Of a DNA stretch of 64,000 nt, positions 32,593-44,967 are shown piece after piece. Made by a program: the position numbers and the translations under genes. Every line of letters starts with the position of its first letter. Within the stretch, counting starts at the first letter, position 1. The notes beneath the pieces are model-generated. The model was not told the DNA's origin. It was given only the letters and a program-made list of their open reading frames with translations, and did not search any database. The stretch lies in the NCBI RefSeq assembly GCF_002111595.1, contig NZ_LUTN01000008.1, positions 62,001 to 126,000 on the forward strand, written 5' to 3'. Origin of the DNA: Lonsdalea britannica. Its GTDB lineage: Bacteria; Pseudomonadota; Gammaproteobacteria; Enterobacterales; Enterobacteriaceae.

Positions 32593-32950
32593 TTGCATTC
32601 CTTGTTGTGCAGCAAAGTTGCTATGGTAGCGCCATCTGAAGACGATTAGTTGCCGATTCTAGCAGAATCTTACAATAAGATGAGGTGGCTGAATGTGCCA
32701 TCCTGCGGCGACATCCGCGCCCTGACGCATTTTATCGACCGTCATAAAGTGGGGAAAATCCCCGTTAATGCGTTCGGTGCGGCCAAAAGGCGGTGAACAT
32801 ACATTCTTCGTTTCTGGCGGTTGCGTTGTCTTGACGATAACGTCGGGCGTCAGGTTTGGGTCAATATCGTTTCAATCGCCGGTGACTCCGGCCAACATCC
32901 CCAGCAGCAATATACACTGAGATTACGAGACATATCACAGGAGTACAAAG
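32593..32950. promoter_or_regulatory. Divergent tolC-nudF intergenic region
   Basis: No gene is seen in these 358 bases. A perfect inverted repeat GATTCTAGCAGAATC lies at 32655-32669, about 65 bases before the tolC start. On the minus strand it contains TAGAAT, a plausible -10 box, so the palindrome may overlap the tolC promoter. No confident mar/sox/rob box was identified by eye. Confidence 0.45.
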
Positions 32951-33583
32951 ATGGCGTCTTCAAAGACTCGTCCCTTCACCTTCACCAAAGACGATGTTGA
33001 AATTATTGCACGTGAAACGCTGTACAAAGGTTTTTTTTCGCTGGATCGCTACCGTTATCGTCATCGACTGTTCAAGGGCGGTATGAGCGGCGAAGTCAGT
33101 CGTGAGATTCTCGAACGTGGTCATGCGGTCGTGTTGCTGCCATACGACCCGGTGCGGGACGAAGTGGTGTTGATCGAACAGATTCGTATTGCTGCCTACG
33201 ATACCAGTGATTCGCCGTGGCTGTTTGAGCTGGTCGCTGGCATTATTGATCCCGGCGAAAGCCATGAAGACGTCGCGCGGCGAGAAGCGCAGGAAGAAGC
33301 GGGTTTGACTGTCGGACGTTGCCGCGAAGTGCTCAGCTATCTGGCCAGTCCGGGCGGCACCAGCGAGCGCCTGACCATTATGGTTGGTGAAGTGGATACC
33401 CGTACCGCACAGGGCGTGCACGGGCTGGCCGAGGAAAACGAAGACATTCGCGTTCAGGTGGTCAGCCGCGAACAGAGCTATCGCTGGGTCGAAGAGGGAG
33501 TGATTGATAACGCGGCCTCAGTCATTGCCTTGCAATGGCTGGCGTTGCACCATGAAAAACTGAAAACTGAGTGGGTGGACTGA
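32951..33583 (+). CDS. nudF: ADP-ribose pyrophosphatase
   Basis: NudF hydrolyses ADP-ribose to AMP and ribose 5-phosphate, keeping free ADP-ribose low. The 210 residues contain a complete Nudix box, [22 protein letters not shown], at about 97-118, with the REx2EE catalytic residues intact. AGGAG is well placed before the ATG. It starts the nudF-yqiB-cpdA-yqiA cluster, whose short gaps suggest one operon. Confidence 0.96.
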   Translation: MASSKTRPFTFTKDDVEIIARETLYKGFFSLDRYRYRHRLFKGGMSGEVSREILERGHAVVLLPYDPVRDEVVLIEQIRIAAYDTSDSPWLFELVAGIIDPGESHEDVARREAQEEAGLTVGRCREVLSYLASPGGTSERLTIMVGEVDTRTAQGVHGLAEENEDIRVQVVSREQSYRWVEEGVIDNAASVIALQWLALHHEKLKTEWVD

Positions 33584-33587
33584 ATTG

Positions 33588-34010
33588 ATGAAACGTTATA
33601 CTCCCGACTTTCCCGAAATGATGCGGCTGTGCGAAATGAATTTTGCGCAGTTGCGCCGTCTGCTGCCGCGTCAGGATGAGGTGGGTGAAAAAGTGGAGTA
33701 TCACGTGCAGCAGGCTCGCTATCGTTTAACGATTCTTGAGTCTACCCGTTATACCTCGCTGGTGGAGATCCAACAGATTGCGCCAGCGGTAAGCTACTGG
33801 AGCCTGCCGACGCTGGTTGTGCGGCTCTACCACGATGCGATGGTCGCGGAAGTGTGTTCCAGTCAGCAGATCTTTCGCTTTAAGGCACGTTATGATTACC
33901 CCAATAAAAAGCTACACCAACGTGACGAAAAGCATCAAATCAATCAGTTCCTTGCTGATTGGCTAAAATACTGTTTAGCGTATGGTTCGATGTCGGTTCC
34001 GGTTTATTAG
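33588..34010 (+). CDS. yqiB: YqiB, DUF1249 protein
   Basis: YqiB is a conserved gammaproteobacterial protein of unknown function (DUF1249). The ATG start gives 140 residues, the E. coli length. The C-terminal half, including [18 protein letters not shown] and [18 protein letters not shown], is almost identical to E. coli. It follows nudF after four bases and precedes cpdA, and its position in this operon is its only functional hint. Confidence 0.93.
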   Translation: MKRYTPDFPEMMRLCEMNFAQLRRLLPRQDEVGEKVEYHVQQARYRLTILESTRYTSLVEIQQIAPAVSYWSLPTLVVRLYHDAMVAEVCSSQQIFRFKARYDYPNKKLHQRDEKHQINQFLADWLKYCLAYGSMSVPVY

Positions 34011-34037
34011 GCAGATTTCACAGACCAAGGACACCAT

Positions 34038-34865
34038 TTGGAAAGCCTGTTGACACTTCCTGTGGCGCGTGGGGCCAGAGTCAGGATTTTACAGATAACA
34101 GATACCCACCTGTTTGCTGGCAAGCAGGAAACCCTGCTTGGTGTGGATACCTATCGCAGTTACCACACGGTGCTGGAAGCTATCGCCACACGGCAATACG
34201 ACGTTGACCTGATCACCGCCACGGGCGATCTGGCGCAGGACCACTCGCTGACGGCGTATGAACATTTCGCTGAGGGGATCCGCCGCTTTGACGCCCCCTG
34301 TGTCTGGCTACCCGGCAATCACGATTTCCAACCGGCGATGGTGGATGCGCTGGCGCTGGCCGGCATCGCGCCCTCCAAGCATGTGCTGTTAGGGGAAAAC
34401 TGGCAGGTGATCTTGCTGGACAGCCAGGTGTTCGGCGTACCGCATGGCGAGCTGAGCGAGTATCAGCTGGAGTGGCTGGAACGGATACTGAGCAGCCATC
34501 CTGAACGTTTTACCCTGCTGATGTTGCACCATCACCCCTTGCCTTCGGGCTGTACCTGGCTTGACCAACACAGCCTGCGCAACGCTCACAGTCTGGATGC
34601 CGTCCTGTCCCGCTACCCCAACGTCAATACGGTGCTTTGCGGGCATATTCATCAGGAATTGGATCTGGACTGGCACGGTCGACGCCTGCTGGCGACGCCC
34701 TCCACCTGCGTGCAGTTCAAGCCGCATTGCACCAACTTCACGATAGACAGCGTCGCTCCCGGCTGGCGTTATCTGGAATTATTGCCGGACGGCGGCGTTG
34801 AAACGCAGGTGGTTCGTCTGGAAGGCAATGCTTTTCTGCCTGATATGGATTCGGACGGTTACTGA
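34038..34865 (+). CDS. cpdA: 3',5'-cyclic-AMP phosphodiesterase CpdA
   Basis: CpdA hydrolyses cyclic AMP and so limits CRP signalling. Translation begins at a TTG: AAGGA stands six bases upstream, and the reading MESLLTLP aligns with E. coli CpdA at its full 275 residues. The metallophosphatase motifs are present in order: Asp22/His24 (TDTH), GDLAQD, GNHD, HHHP and GHIH. The TGA overlaps the yqiA ATG, implying coupling. Confidence 0.96.
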   Translation: MESLLTLPVARGARVRILQITDTHLFAGKQETLLGVDTYRSYHTVLEAIATRQYDVDLITATGDLAQDHSLTAYEHFAEGIRRFDAPCVWLPGNHDFQPAMVDALALAGIAPSKHVLLGENWQVILLDSQVFGVPHGELSEYQLEWLERILSSHPERFTLLMLHHHPLPSGCTWLDQHSLRNAHSLDAVLSRYPNVNTVLCGHIHQELDLDWHGRRLLATPSTCVQFKPHCTNFTIDSVAPGWRYLELLPDGGVETQVVRLEGNAFLPDMDSDGY

Positions 34866-35446
34866 TGCCTACCTTGCTTTATCTCCACGGTTTCAACAGT
34901 TCGCCCTATTCGGCGAAGGCGACGGCGCTGGGCCGCTGGCTGGCCGAACACCATCCCGACATCGACATGATCGTTCCCCAACTGCCCGCCTATCCGGCGG
35001 AAGCGGCCGAGCTGATGGAGAATCTGGTCATGGAGCGCGCCGGTCGGCCGCTGGGCATTGTGGGCTCCTCGTTAGGCGGATATTACGCTACCTGGTTGTC
35101 GCAATGCTTCCTGCTGCCCGCGGTGGTGGTGAACCCCGCCGTCAGGCCGTTCGAGCTGTTGATCGATCATTTGGGCCCCCAGCACAATCCCTACACCGAT
35201 GAGCAATATGTGCTAGAGTCTCGGCACGTTTACGACCTTAAAACCATGCAGGTCGAACCGCTGGAATCCCCGGATCTGCTTTGGTGCCTGCTGCAAACCG
35301 GCGATGAGCTCCTGGACTACCGGCAGGCCGTGGCCTATTACACCGCCTGTCGTCAGACGGTGGAGTCCGGCGGCAATCACGCGTTTATGGGATTTGAGCA
35401 CTTTTTTGCGCCTATCGTTGATTTTCTGGGGCTGACCAGGCGCTGA
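34865..35446 (+). CDS. yqiA: YqiA, alpha/beta-hydrolase esterase
   Basis: YqiA is a small alpha/beta-hydrolase (UPF0227) with esterase activity on short acyl and thioester substrates. The 193 residues (E. coli 193) show the nucleophile elbow GSSLGG with Ser69. Asp (about residue 138) and the C-terminal His in GGNHAF can complete the triad. The start overlaps the cpdA stop by one base. It ends the nudF cluster, 117 bases before parE. Confidence 0.94.
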   Translation: MPTLLYLHGFNSSPYSAKATALGRWLAEHHPDIDMIVPQLPAYPAEAAELMENLVMERAGRPLGIVGSSLGGYYATWLSQCFLLPAVVVNPAVRPFELLIDHLGPQHNPYTDEQYVLESRHVYDLKTMQVEPLESPDLLWCLLQTGDELLDYRQAVAYYTACRQTVESGGNHAFMGFEHFFAPIVDFLGLTRR

Positions 35447-35551
35447 CCGCCATGACGTTGATGGCGGTGAACGGGCCGGAGCAACAGCGCAGGGGGCCCG
35501 TCATCCGAGTGCCGGTTGCACGACGTCATATCATTTCAAACAACGACTTAA

Positions 35552-37459
<1,908 letters not shown>

Positions 37460-37481
37460 CTGCTAACGCAGTGATACGCCA

Positions 37482-38378
37482 ATGAAAGTCACGCTGGAAG
37501 AAATGCAGGCGTTTGTCGTGGTGGCGGACAGCGGTTCCTTCACCGCCGCCGCCGACCAACTGGGGCAAACCACCTCCGGTATCAGCCGGGCGTTAAGCCG
37601 GCTGGAAAACAAGCTCGGCGTGACGCTGCTGCACCGCACGACGCGACGGCTGGTCTTGTCCGAGGAAGGCCAGCTGTTTTTAGTGCATGCGCGCGGCGTC
37701 ATCCAGGCGGTCGAGCATGCGGAAGAGGCGCTGGCGCTATCCCGCGAGCAGCCCTGCGGCCGTTTGCGGATTAATGCCGCCACCACCTTTATGCAGCACG
37801 TGATCGTGCCCCTCATCCCTGAATTTCGTCGCCGTTATCCGCACATCGTCCTGGAGCTGAATACGGATGATGTCTTTATCGATCTGCTTGAACAGCATAC
37901 CGATATCGCCATCCGCATCGGCGCGCTGAGGGATTCTACGATTCACGCCCGGCGGCTCGGTGCCAGTCAGGTCAGAGTCCTGGCTAGTCCGGACTATGTG
38001 CGGCGGCATGGCGTGCCGCGCTCGGTGGAAGCGCTGAATGAGCATACGCTGCTGGGGTTCACGCAGTCAGAAAGCTTAAATCAGTGGCCGCTGCGGCACG
38101 CGGGCGGAGAGTTCTTCACGATCACGCCGACCATCTCGGCGTCTAACGGCGAGATGCTGCGGCAGCTGGCGCTGCGGGGAGAGGGCATTACCCGGCTGTC
38201 TGACTTTATGACCTGCGAGGACTTGGCGGCGGGGCGACTAGTGCAGATCCTGCCGGAGCACACGGTCGATACGCGCCTGCCGGTGAATGCGGTGTATTAC
38301 CGTACGCACTCGTTAGCGGGAAGAATCGCCTGCTTTCTTGATTTTCTAAGTGAAAAGATGGCGCAGCACCCGCTATAA
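37482..38378 (+). CDS. LysR-family regulator next to mdaB
   Basis: This is a 298-residue LysR-type regulator of the CrgA-like subgroup. A winged helix-turn-helix at about 1-60 (AFVVVADSGSFTAAADQLG) is followed by an effector-binding domain at about 90-295. It starts only 22 bases after parE, with a weak ribosome-binding site, and converges on mdaB. Regulators of this type often control a neighbouring quinone or NADPH reductase, so mdaB is a reasonable but unproven target. Confidence 0.88.
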   Translation: MKVTLEEMQAFVVVADSGSFTAAADQLGQTTSGISRALSRLENKLGVTLLHRTTRRLVLSEEGQLFLVHARGVIQAVEHAEEALALSREQPCGRLRINAATTFMQHVIVPLIPEFRRRYPHIVLELNTDDVFIDLLEQHTDIAIRIGALRDSTIHARRLGASQVRVLASPDYVRRHGVPRSVEALNEHTLLGFTQSESLNQWPLRHAGGEFFTITPTISASNGEMLRQLALRGEGITRLSDFMTCEDLAAGRLVQILPEHTVDTRLPVNAVYYRTHSLAGRIACFLDFLSEKMAQHPL

Positions 38379-38413
38379 CCTGGACACAGGAGCGAGGGCC
38401 GCGCCGATGAGGG

Positions 38414-38995
38414 TTAGTCGAAGATTTTTTCCAGGTGTTCGCGGTAACGGGCAATATCGCCATCAATATCGGGCTGTTTGATGACGTCGTTACAGATGAA
38501 CGTCGGCAGTGCGGCCAGTCCGATGAACTCGTTGGCTTTGTGGAACGGCAGGTAGACGCCATCCACGCCGACGCCGTGGAAGAACTGATCTTTGTCGGTG
38601 AAGGCTTCCAGCGGCGCGTTCCAGGTCAGAGACAACATATAGGTTTTGCCTTGCAGCAAGCCGCCTGAGCCATATTTTTTACTGTCGTCGGAACGGGTGC
38701 GGCCGTCGCTGGCATACAGCGAGCCGTGACCTTCGGTAAAGACTTCATCGATATACTTTTTCAGCGTCCACGGTGCGCCCATCCACCAGCCGGGCATCTG
38801 ATAGATGATGGTGTCGGCCCACAGGTAATTTTGGACTTCCTGCTGGATATCGTAACCCTCGTCTATCTTGATAACGCGGACGTCATAGCCTTTTTCGCGC
38901 AGGAAGCTGGCCGCCACGTCTGACATCGTGTCGTTCAGCTGTCCTTTGGAATGGGCAAAAGCCTTGCCCGCATTGATAAGCAGAATGTTATGCAT
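38414..38995 (-). CDS. mdaB: NADPH:quinone oxidoreductase MdaB
   Basis: MdaB is an FAD-dependent flavodoxin-fold enzyme that reduces quinones by two electrons, limiting redox cycling. The 193 residues equal E. coli MdaB. The conserved segments INAGKAFAHSKGQLND, YQMPGWWMGAPWTLKKYID and LSLTWNAPLEAF are present. It lies between the LysR gene and parC, transcribed away from parC. Confidence 0.95.
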   Translation of the reverse strand: MHNILLINAGKAFAHSKGQLNDTMSDVAASFLREKGYDVRVIKIDEGYDIQQEVQNYLWADTIIYQMPGWWMGAPWTLKKYIDEVFTEGHGSLYASDGRTRSDDSKKYGSGGLLQGKTYMLSLTWNAPLEAFTDKDQFFHGVGVDGVYLPFHKANEFIGLAALPTFICNDVIKQPDIDGDIARYREHLEKIFD

Positions 38996-39254
38996 AGCCG
39001 ATATCTCACCTTCGATGAGTCATAAATGAATAGAGAGACAGTGTACTCAGCGGCGTCGGGGAGAAAAATGTGCAATGGCGCACAACACTCTTGACTGAAC
39101 AGCAACAATCACAGAGAAATGCCCCCATGCGGCGGTCGTATCGGGCTACTGTGACAGTCAGCCACAAGTTGCGGTACTATCGCGGGCAGCTTCTATCACA
39201 CTGACGGGGTTGTTCTGTTTTTAGACAGCCAACGCCACGGTTTAAGGATAATGA

Positions 39255-41528
39255 ATGAGTGAATTGACTCATGACGGCGCAGAACGCCTTGCGCTGCACA
39301 CGTTTACAGAGAACGCCTATCTCAACTACTCCATGTACGTCATCATGGATAGGGCGCTGCCGTTTATCGGCGACGGCCTGAAGCCGGTTCAGCGCCGTAT
39401 CGTCTATGCGATGTCGGAGCTGGGATTGAACGCCAGCGCCAAATTCAAGAAATCCGCTCGTACCGTCGGCGACGTACTGGGTAAATACCATCCGCACGGC
39501 GACAGCGCCTGTTACGAAGCGATGGTGTTGATGGCCCAGCCGTTCTCCTACCGCTATCCGCTGGTCGACGGCCAGGGAAACTGGGGGGCGCCGGACGATC
39601 CGAAGTCCTTCGCCGCGATGCGTTACACCGAATCCCGCCTGTCCAAATATGCCGAAGTGCTGCTGGGCGAGTTGGGTCAGGGCACGGTGGACTATACGCC
39701 GAACTTCGACGGCACGATGCAGGAGCCGAAAACGCTGCCGGCTCGACTGCCGAACGTGCTGCTGAACGGCACTACCGGCATCGCTGTTGGGATGGCGACG
39801 GATATTCCTCCGCACAACGTACGTGAAGTCGCCGCCGCGACGGTCGCGCTGATCGACAACCCGGACGCGACGCTGGACGAGCTGCTTGAACGGGTTCAGG
39901 GGCCGGATTTCCCGACTGAAGCGGAAATCATCACGCCGCGCGAAGAGCTGCGCAAGATGTACCGGACCGGTCGCGGCTCTGTCCGCATGCGCGCGGTATG
40001 GAAAAAAGAAGACGGCTCCGCCGTCATCACCGCGCTGCCCCATCAGGTGTCCGGCGCCAAGGTGCTGGAGCAGATCGCCAGCCAGATGCGCGCCAAGAAG
40101 CTGCCGATGCTGGAAGACCTGAGGGATGAGTCAGACCACGAAAATCCCACGCGTCTGGTGCTGGTTCCTCGCTCGAATCGTGTCGACCTGGAGATGGTGA
40201 TGAACCACCTGTTCGTCACCACCGATCTGGAAAAAAGCTACCGCATCAACATGAACATGATCGGTCTGGATTCTCGCCCCAGCGTCAAAGGGCTGCGTGA
40301 AATCCTGACCGAGTGGCTGGTCTTCCGACGCGCTACTGTCCGCCGTCGACTGAACTACCGGCTGGAGAAGGTGCTCAAGCGCCTGCATATTCTGGAAGGT
40401 CTGCTGGTGGCGTTTCTGAATATCGATGAAGTGATCCACATCATCCGTACGGAAGACGAACCCAAGCCGGTATTGATGAAGCAGTTCAGCCTGAGCGAAA
40501 CGCAGGCGGAAGCGATTCTGGAGCTGAAACTGCGCCACCTCGCCAAGCTCGAAGAGATGAAAATCCGTGGCGAGCAGGACGATTTGGCGAAAGAGCGCGA
40601 TCAGTTGCAGGCGTTGCTGGCCTCCGAGCGCAAACTCAACACGCTGCTGAAAAAAGAGATTGAAGCCGACGCCAAGGCGTATGGCGACGATCGCCGTTCG
40701 CCGCTACATGAACGTGGCGAAGCGAAGGCAATGAATGAGCACGATCTGCTGCCGTCCGAACCGGTGACGATTGTGCTGTCCGAAATGGGCTGGGTGCGCA
40801 GCGCCAAAGGCCATGATATCGATCCCGCCGGGCTGAGTTATCGTGCTGGCGATACGTTCCGCGCCGCCGCGCGTGGGAAGAGCAACCAACCGGTGGTCTT
40901 TATCGACACCACCGGGCGGAGCTATGCGCTCGACCCGCTGACGTTGCCTTCGGCCAGAGGACAAGGCGAGCCGCTGACCGGCAAGCTGACGCCGCCGCCG
41001 GGCGCGACGGTGGAGCAGGTGCTGATGGCGGCGGACGACCAGAAACTGCTGCTGTCTTCCGACGCCGGATACGGCTTCGTGTGTACCTTTAGCGATCTGG
41101 TGGCGCGCAACCGCGTCGGGAAGAGCGTGCTGACGTTGCCGAACAACGCGAAGGTCATGCCGCCGCTCAGCGTGCAAAGCGACGACGATTTGCTGTTGAC
41201 GATCACCGCCGCCGGGCGAATGCTGCTCTTCCCTGTGGCGGATCTGCCGCAGCTGTCGAAAGGAAAGGGCAACAAAATCGTCTCTATCCCTGCCGCTCAG
41301 GCGGCCAGCGGTGAAGACAAGATCGGCTGGTTGTTTATCATCACGTCGACCTCTTCCGTGACGCTGTATGTGGGTAAACGCAAGCTGACCCTGCGGCCGG
41401 AAGATTTGCAGAAGTTCCGTGCGGAACGCGGCCGTAAAGGCACGCTGTTGCCACGCGGTTTGCAACGAGTCGATCGCGTAGAGGTTGTGTCTCCGCAGGC
41501 CCCCGCCGATAAGAGCGGCGACGCCTGA
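39255..41528 (+). CDS. parC: DNA topoisomerase IV subunit A
   Basis: ParC cuts and rejoins DNA in topoisomerase IV. The 757 residues (E. coli 752) begin with four extra N-terminal residues, so the catalytic tyrosine is Tyr124 ([11 protein letters not shown]). The quinolone-determining region reads [10 protein letters not shown], with Ser84 and Glu88 in the susceptible state (E. coli Ser80 and Glu84). The C-terminal beta-pinwheel follows from about residue 490. It ends in a strong terminator. Confidence 0.98.
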   Translation: MSELTHDGAERLALHTFTENAYLNYSMYVIMDRALPFIGDGLKPVQRRIVYAMSELGLNASAKFKKSARTVGDVLGKYHPHGDSACYEAMVLMAQPFSYRYPLVDGQGNWGAPDDPKSFAAMRYTESRLSKYAEVLLGELGQGTVDYTPNFDGTMQEPKTLPARLPNVLLNGTTGIAVGMATDIPPHNVREVAAATVALIDNPDATLDELLERVQGPDFPTEAEIITPREELRKMYRTGRGSVRMRAVWKKEDGSAVITALPHQVSGAKVLEQIASQMRAKKLPMLEDLRDESDHENPTRLVLVPRSNRVDLEMVMNHLFVTTDLEKSYRINMNMIGLDSRPSVKGLREILTEWLVFRRATVRRRLNYRLEKVLKRLHILEGLLVAFLNIDEVIHIIRTEDEPKPVLMKQFSLSETQAEAILELKLRHLAKLEEMKIRGEQDDLAKERDQLQALLASERKLNTLLKKEIEADAKAYGDDRRSPLHERGEAKAMNEHDLLPSEPVTIVLSEMGWVRSAKGHDIDPAGLSYRAGDTFRAAARGKSNQPVVFIDTTGRSYALDPLTLPSARGQGEPLTGKLTPPPGATVEQVLMAADDQKLLLSSDAGYGFVCTFSDLVARNRVGKSVLTLPNNAKVMPPLSVQSDDDLLLTITAAGRMLLFPVADLPQLSKGKGNKIVSIPAAQAASGEDKIGWLFIITSTSSVTLYVGKRKLTLRPEDLQKFRAERGRKGTLLPRGLQRVDRVEVVSPQAPADKSGDA

Positions 41529-41575
41529 TTCTCGCGTATTATCAGCGCCGCGGGGGACCGCGGCTAAAATGACGG

Positions 41576-41620
41576 ACGCCTTATCTGTCGGTGTGTTTCA
41601 CCGGGGGATAAGGCGTTTTT
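41576..41620 (+). terminator. Terminator of parC
   Basis: ACGCCTTATC (41576-41585) pairs with GATAAGGCGT (41607-41616), a perfect ten-base stem, followed by TTTT. Confidence 0.88.
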
Positions 41621-41741
41621 AAGTTGTACTTCTGACTGCGGCGTGCATGCTGAATATTGGATACATTCGGAAGCAAGGTTCGCCGTGTGTTTTGGAAGGA
41701 AGCCGCTATACTACCGGCGGCAGTTGGCTAATGAGGTTGTT

Positions 41742-42479
41742 ATGGTATTTCTTCTTCGCTTTGTGGTCGTGATAGTGTCCGCTATCCTGATTTGTCTGTT
41801 TGGCTTTATCTACTGTTTATTCAGCCCGAAAAACCCGCGGCACGTATCAACGTTTGGTCGTATGTTCGGGCGGCTTTCGACGTTGTTCGGCCTGAAGGTC
41901 GATATTCGCCTTCCTGAGGATGTCTCTCGCTACGGCGACTGTATCTACATCGCCAATCACCAAAACAACTATGACATGATCACGGCGGCCAACGTCGTAC
42001 AGCCTCGCACCATCACGGTCGGTAAAAAGAGCCTGGCCTGGATCCCGTTTTTCGGCCCGTTGTACTGGATTACCGGCAACTTGCTGATTGACCGCGATAA
42101 CCGCACCCGCGCGCACGGCACCATTGCGCAGGTCGTGCAGCACATCAAAGAACAGCATATTTCCGTGTGGATGTTTCCGGAAGGAACCCGCAGTCGCGGG
42201 CGCGGCCTGATGCCGTTTAAAACCGGCGCTTTCCATGCGGCCATCGGTGCGGGTGTCCCCGTCGTGCCGATCTGTATCTCCAACACGCATAACAAAGTGA
42301 AGCTTAATCGCTGGAACAACGGTCTGGTCATTGTTGAAATGTTGCCGCCGATCGATTGCAGCGCCTACGGCAAGGATCAGGTCCGTGAACTAGCGGCGCA
42401 TTGTCACGCGGTGATGGCGGAAAAAATTCAGCAGCTCGATGCGGAAGTCGCCGCTCGGGAAGCCGCTAAAAAACGATAG
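41742..42479 (+). CDS. plsC: 1-acyl-sn-glycerol-3-phosphate acyltransferase
   Basis: PlsC acylates lysophosphatidic acid to phosphatidic acid at the inner membrane, the second step of phospholipid synthesis. The start MVFLLRFVV gives 245 residues, the E. coli length, with GAGG upstream; the longer frame has no homology at its 5' end. One or two N-terminal hydrophobic segments cover about 3-30. The catalytic motif NHQNNYD (His-x4-Asp) and the substrate motif FPEGTRSRG are intact. It lies between parC and ftsP, as in E. coli. Confidence 0.96.
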   Translation: MVFLLRFVVVIVSAILICLFGFIYCLFSPKNPRHVSTFGRMFGRLSTLFGLKVDIRLPEDVSRYGDCIYIANHQNNYDMITAANVVQPRTITVGKKSLAWIPFFGPLYWITGNLLIDRDNRTRAHGTIAQVVQHIKEQHISVWMFPEGTRSRGRGLMPFKTGAFHAAIGAGVPVVPICISNTHNKVKLNRWNNGLVIVEMLPPIDCSAYGKDQVRELAAHCHAVMAEKIQQLDAEVAAREAAKKR

Positions 42480-42582
42480 CCGTGAGTCCAGCCGCACGGT
42501 CCGGTGGCGGCGTATCAGCAGGTCTGATCTTCCTTTGGGAAGTGATAGGTAGCATGCGGTTTTACAGGTTTTCGGAGTGATT

Positions 42583-43998
42583 ATGTCATTAAGCCGGCGT
42601 CAGTTTCTTCGGGCATCTGGTGTGGCCCTGTGTTCCAGCGCCATGCCATTAACGGCTAAGGCCGATGTTTCTACCAACATGTTACCTATTCCCCCGCTCA
42701 TCGAATCCCGTCGCGGGCAGCCGGTCTTCCTGACCCTACAGCGCGCGCACTGGGCTTTTTCCGGCAATCGTAAAGTTCCGGTATGGGGAATCAACGGCCG
42801 CTATCTCGGCCCCACCGTCCGGGTGTACAGCGACGATGACGTCAAGCTGATTTACAGCAACCGACTGACTGAACCGGTGTCGATGACCGTCAGCGGCCTG
42901 CAGGTGCCCGGCTCGTTGATGGGGGGCGCTGGCCGTATCATCCCGGCCGGTATGGACTGGTCGCCGGTGTTGCCGATCCGCCAGCCAGCCGCTACCTGCT
43001 GGTATCACGCCAATACGCCAAACCGTATGGCGCCGCACGTCTATAACGGTCTGGCGGGCCTGTGGCTGGTGGAAGATCGCATCAGCCAATCGCTGCCGAT
43101 CCCCAATCATTATGGCGTCGACGATTTTCCGTTGATGATCCAGGATAAGCGGCTTGATGGCTTTGGCACGCCGCAGTATGACCCGCCGAGCCACGATGGC
43201 TTCGTTGGCGACATCCTGCTGGTCAACGGCATGCAGACTCCGTTTGTCGAAGTGTCGCGCGGTTGGGTACGTCTGCGGTTGTTGAATGCCTCGAACGCAC
43301 GCCGCTACCTCCTACAGATGAGCGACAACCGGCCCATGTATCTGATCGCCAACGATCAGGGCTTTCTGCCCGCGCCGCTGGCGTTGAACCAGTTGCCTAT
43401 CGCGCCGGGCGAGCGCCGCGAGATTCTGATTGATATGTCAAAGGGCGACGAGGTGACGCTGACTGCCGGTGCGTCGGCCGGCATTATGGACCGCCTGCGC
43501 GGCCTGTTCGAGCCGTCCTCGATTCTGATATCTGGCCAAATTCTGACTCTGAAACCGACCGGCATGCTGCCGCTGGTGACCGACACGCTGCCGATGCGGC
43601 TGTTGGCGGATAACATCGTGGATAGCACCATCAGCCGTACCCGTGAATTCCGGCTGGGCGATACCTTGCCGGGCATCAACGGCGCGATGTGGGATATGAA
43701 CCGGACGGATGTGCAGACGCAGGTTGGACGCTGTGAGCGCTGGCTCGTACATGCGGATACGCCGCAGCCCTTCCATATTCAGGGGGCTTCCTTCCTGGTG
43801 CGCAGCGTGAACGGCGGCAGAATTCCGCCGGAAGATAATGGCTGGAAGGATACGGTATGGGTGGAGAACGACGTGGAACTGCTGGTGTACTTCAATCAGT
43901 CTTCCGTCGACCGTTTCCCGTTCCTGTACTACAGCCATACGCTGGAGATGGCGGATAAAGGATCGGCCGGACAGCTGGTGGTGCAGGCGAACGCCTAA
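42583..43998 (+). CDS. ftsP: FtsP (SufI), Tat-exported multicopper-oxidase-like division protein
   Basis: FtsP is a periplasmic protein of the multicopper-oxidase fold without copper ligands. It stabilises the divisome under stress. The start MSLSRRQFLR gives 471 residues (E. coli 470) and a twin-arginine signal, SRRQFLRASG, cleaved near residue 26. Three cupredoxin domains follow. The conserved segments WGINGRYLGPT, LPIRQPAATCWYHANTPNR and LLVNGMQTPF match E. coli. GGAG lies upstream of the ATG. Confidence 0.95.
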   Translation: MSLSRRQFLRASGVALCSSAMPLTAKADVSTNMLPIPPLIESRRGQPVFLTLQRAHWAFSGNRKVPVWGINGRYLGPTVRVYSDDDVKLIYSNRLTEPVSMTVSGLQVPGSLMGGAGRIIPAGMDWSPVLPIRQPAATCWYHANTPNRMAPHVYNGLAGLWLVEDRISQSLPIPNHYGVDDFPLMIQDKRLDGFGTPQYDPPSHDGFVGDILLVNGMQTPFVEVSRGWVRLRLLNASNARRYLLQMSDNRPMYLIANDQGFLPAPLALNQLPIAPGERREILIDMSKGDEVTLTAGASAGIMDRLRGLFEPSSILISGQILTLKPTGMLPLVTDTLPMRLLADNIVDSTISRTREFRLGDTLPGINGAMWDMNRTDVQTQVGRCERWLVHADTPQPFHIQGASFLVRSVNGGRIPPEDNGWKDTVWVENDVELLVYFNQSSVDRFPFLYYSHTLEMADKGSAGQLVVQANA

Positions 43999-44017
43999 AC
44001 GCGTTCGCCCGATGCGG

Positions 44018-44967
44018 CTAGTGATGCGGCGCGGCGCTGGGGGCGGTGGCGAAACGTTGTTGCAGCTCCTGCCAATCCGGCGCGCCATTTGCGCCGGGCC
44101 GGGAGACCACGCAGGCGGCGATACGATTCGCCAAATCCACCGCGTCCGCCAGCGGCCACTGCGCCGACAGGGCGGCCAGCAGCCCGCCGCTGTGCGCATC
44201 ACCGGCACCGATGGTATCGACCACCTCCACCGGGTAGATTGGCGCGTAGCGGGGCGTTTCTCCCGGCACGCATAGCCAGGCGCCGTCTTTGTCCAACCGG
44301 CAAATCAGCGTCAGATGATGGCGGGCGGCGTACTCTGCGGACAGCGCGATAGGGTCGCCATCGCCGCACAGAAAACGGGTTTCGTCCCGGTTCAGCGTCA
44401 GCAGGGTATTCGTATTGTCCAGCGCCGTGATAAAGGTGGGCGGTACGTCTGCGATACGCGGTCCCAGATCCACAAGCTTGCGCTGAGGCTGAGCCAGCAA
44501 CCAGTCGCGCAGGAGGGCGCCGTTATCACTACTCAGCTCGTAGCCGCTGGCGTAGATCAGCGCGTCTTCCGGCACAACCAACTGAGCCAGCTTTTCCTTC
44601 GACCACTGCGACTCGCAGCCTGAAACCGATATAAACGTGCGTTCACCGGTCTCTTCCGCCAGCGCGAGGCACCAGCCGTTATCCTGATCGTCACTGCGAA
44701 GCTGTATGTCTAAACCTAGTGCGGCCATCTCTGCGGCGACGCGTTGGCTCCACGGTCCGTTGCCGACCGTCATTCCATTGATGACCGGTACCTGAAGTCG
44801 GCGGAGGGCGCGGGCGACGTTGAAGGCGCAGCCGCCAATCTGGTAGCCAGATCTTTCGCTTCAATATCTTCCCCGCTCTGCGGCAGCCGTTTCACGGCCA
44901 TCACGTTATCGCCCACTGCGGCGCCGATCACCACTACGGGCGTGGTGGCATGAAAGTCCTTCATCAT
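44018..44967 (-). pseudogene. PfkB-family sugar kinase (YegV-like), single-base frameshift
   Basis: The gene encodes a ribokinase/PfkB-type carbohydrate kinase similar to E. coli YegV. The N-terminus MKDFHATTPVVVIGAAVGDN is in one frame and the rest in another. At 44842-44843 the plus strand reads CTGGTAGCC where CTGGGTAGCC would give the family segment IGGCAFNVARALRRLQVPVI. Restoring it yields 316 residues (YegV about 321). The catalytic motif DTIGAGDAHSGG is intact near the C-terminus. The start overlaps the end of the permease gene by four bases, so it belongs to the same operon. Its sugar is unknown; ribose or a ribosyl-derived sugar is my inference from the neighbours. Confidence 0.87.

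Noticed and set aside
38378-38414. Terminator between the LysR gene and mdaB
   Set aside because: No stem longer than a few bases and no T run in the 35-base gap.
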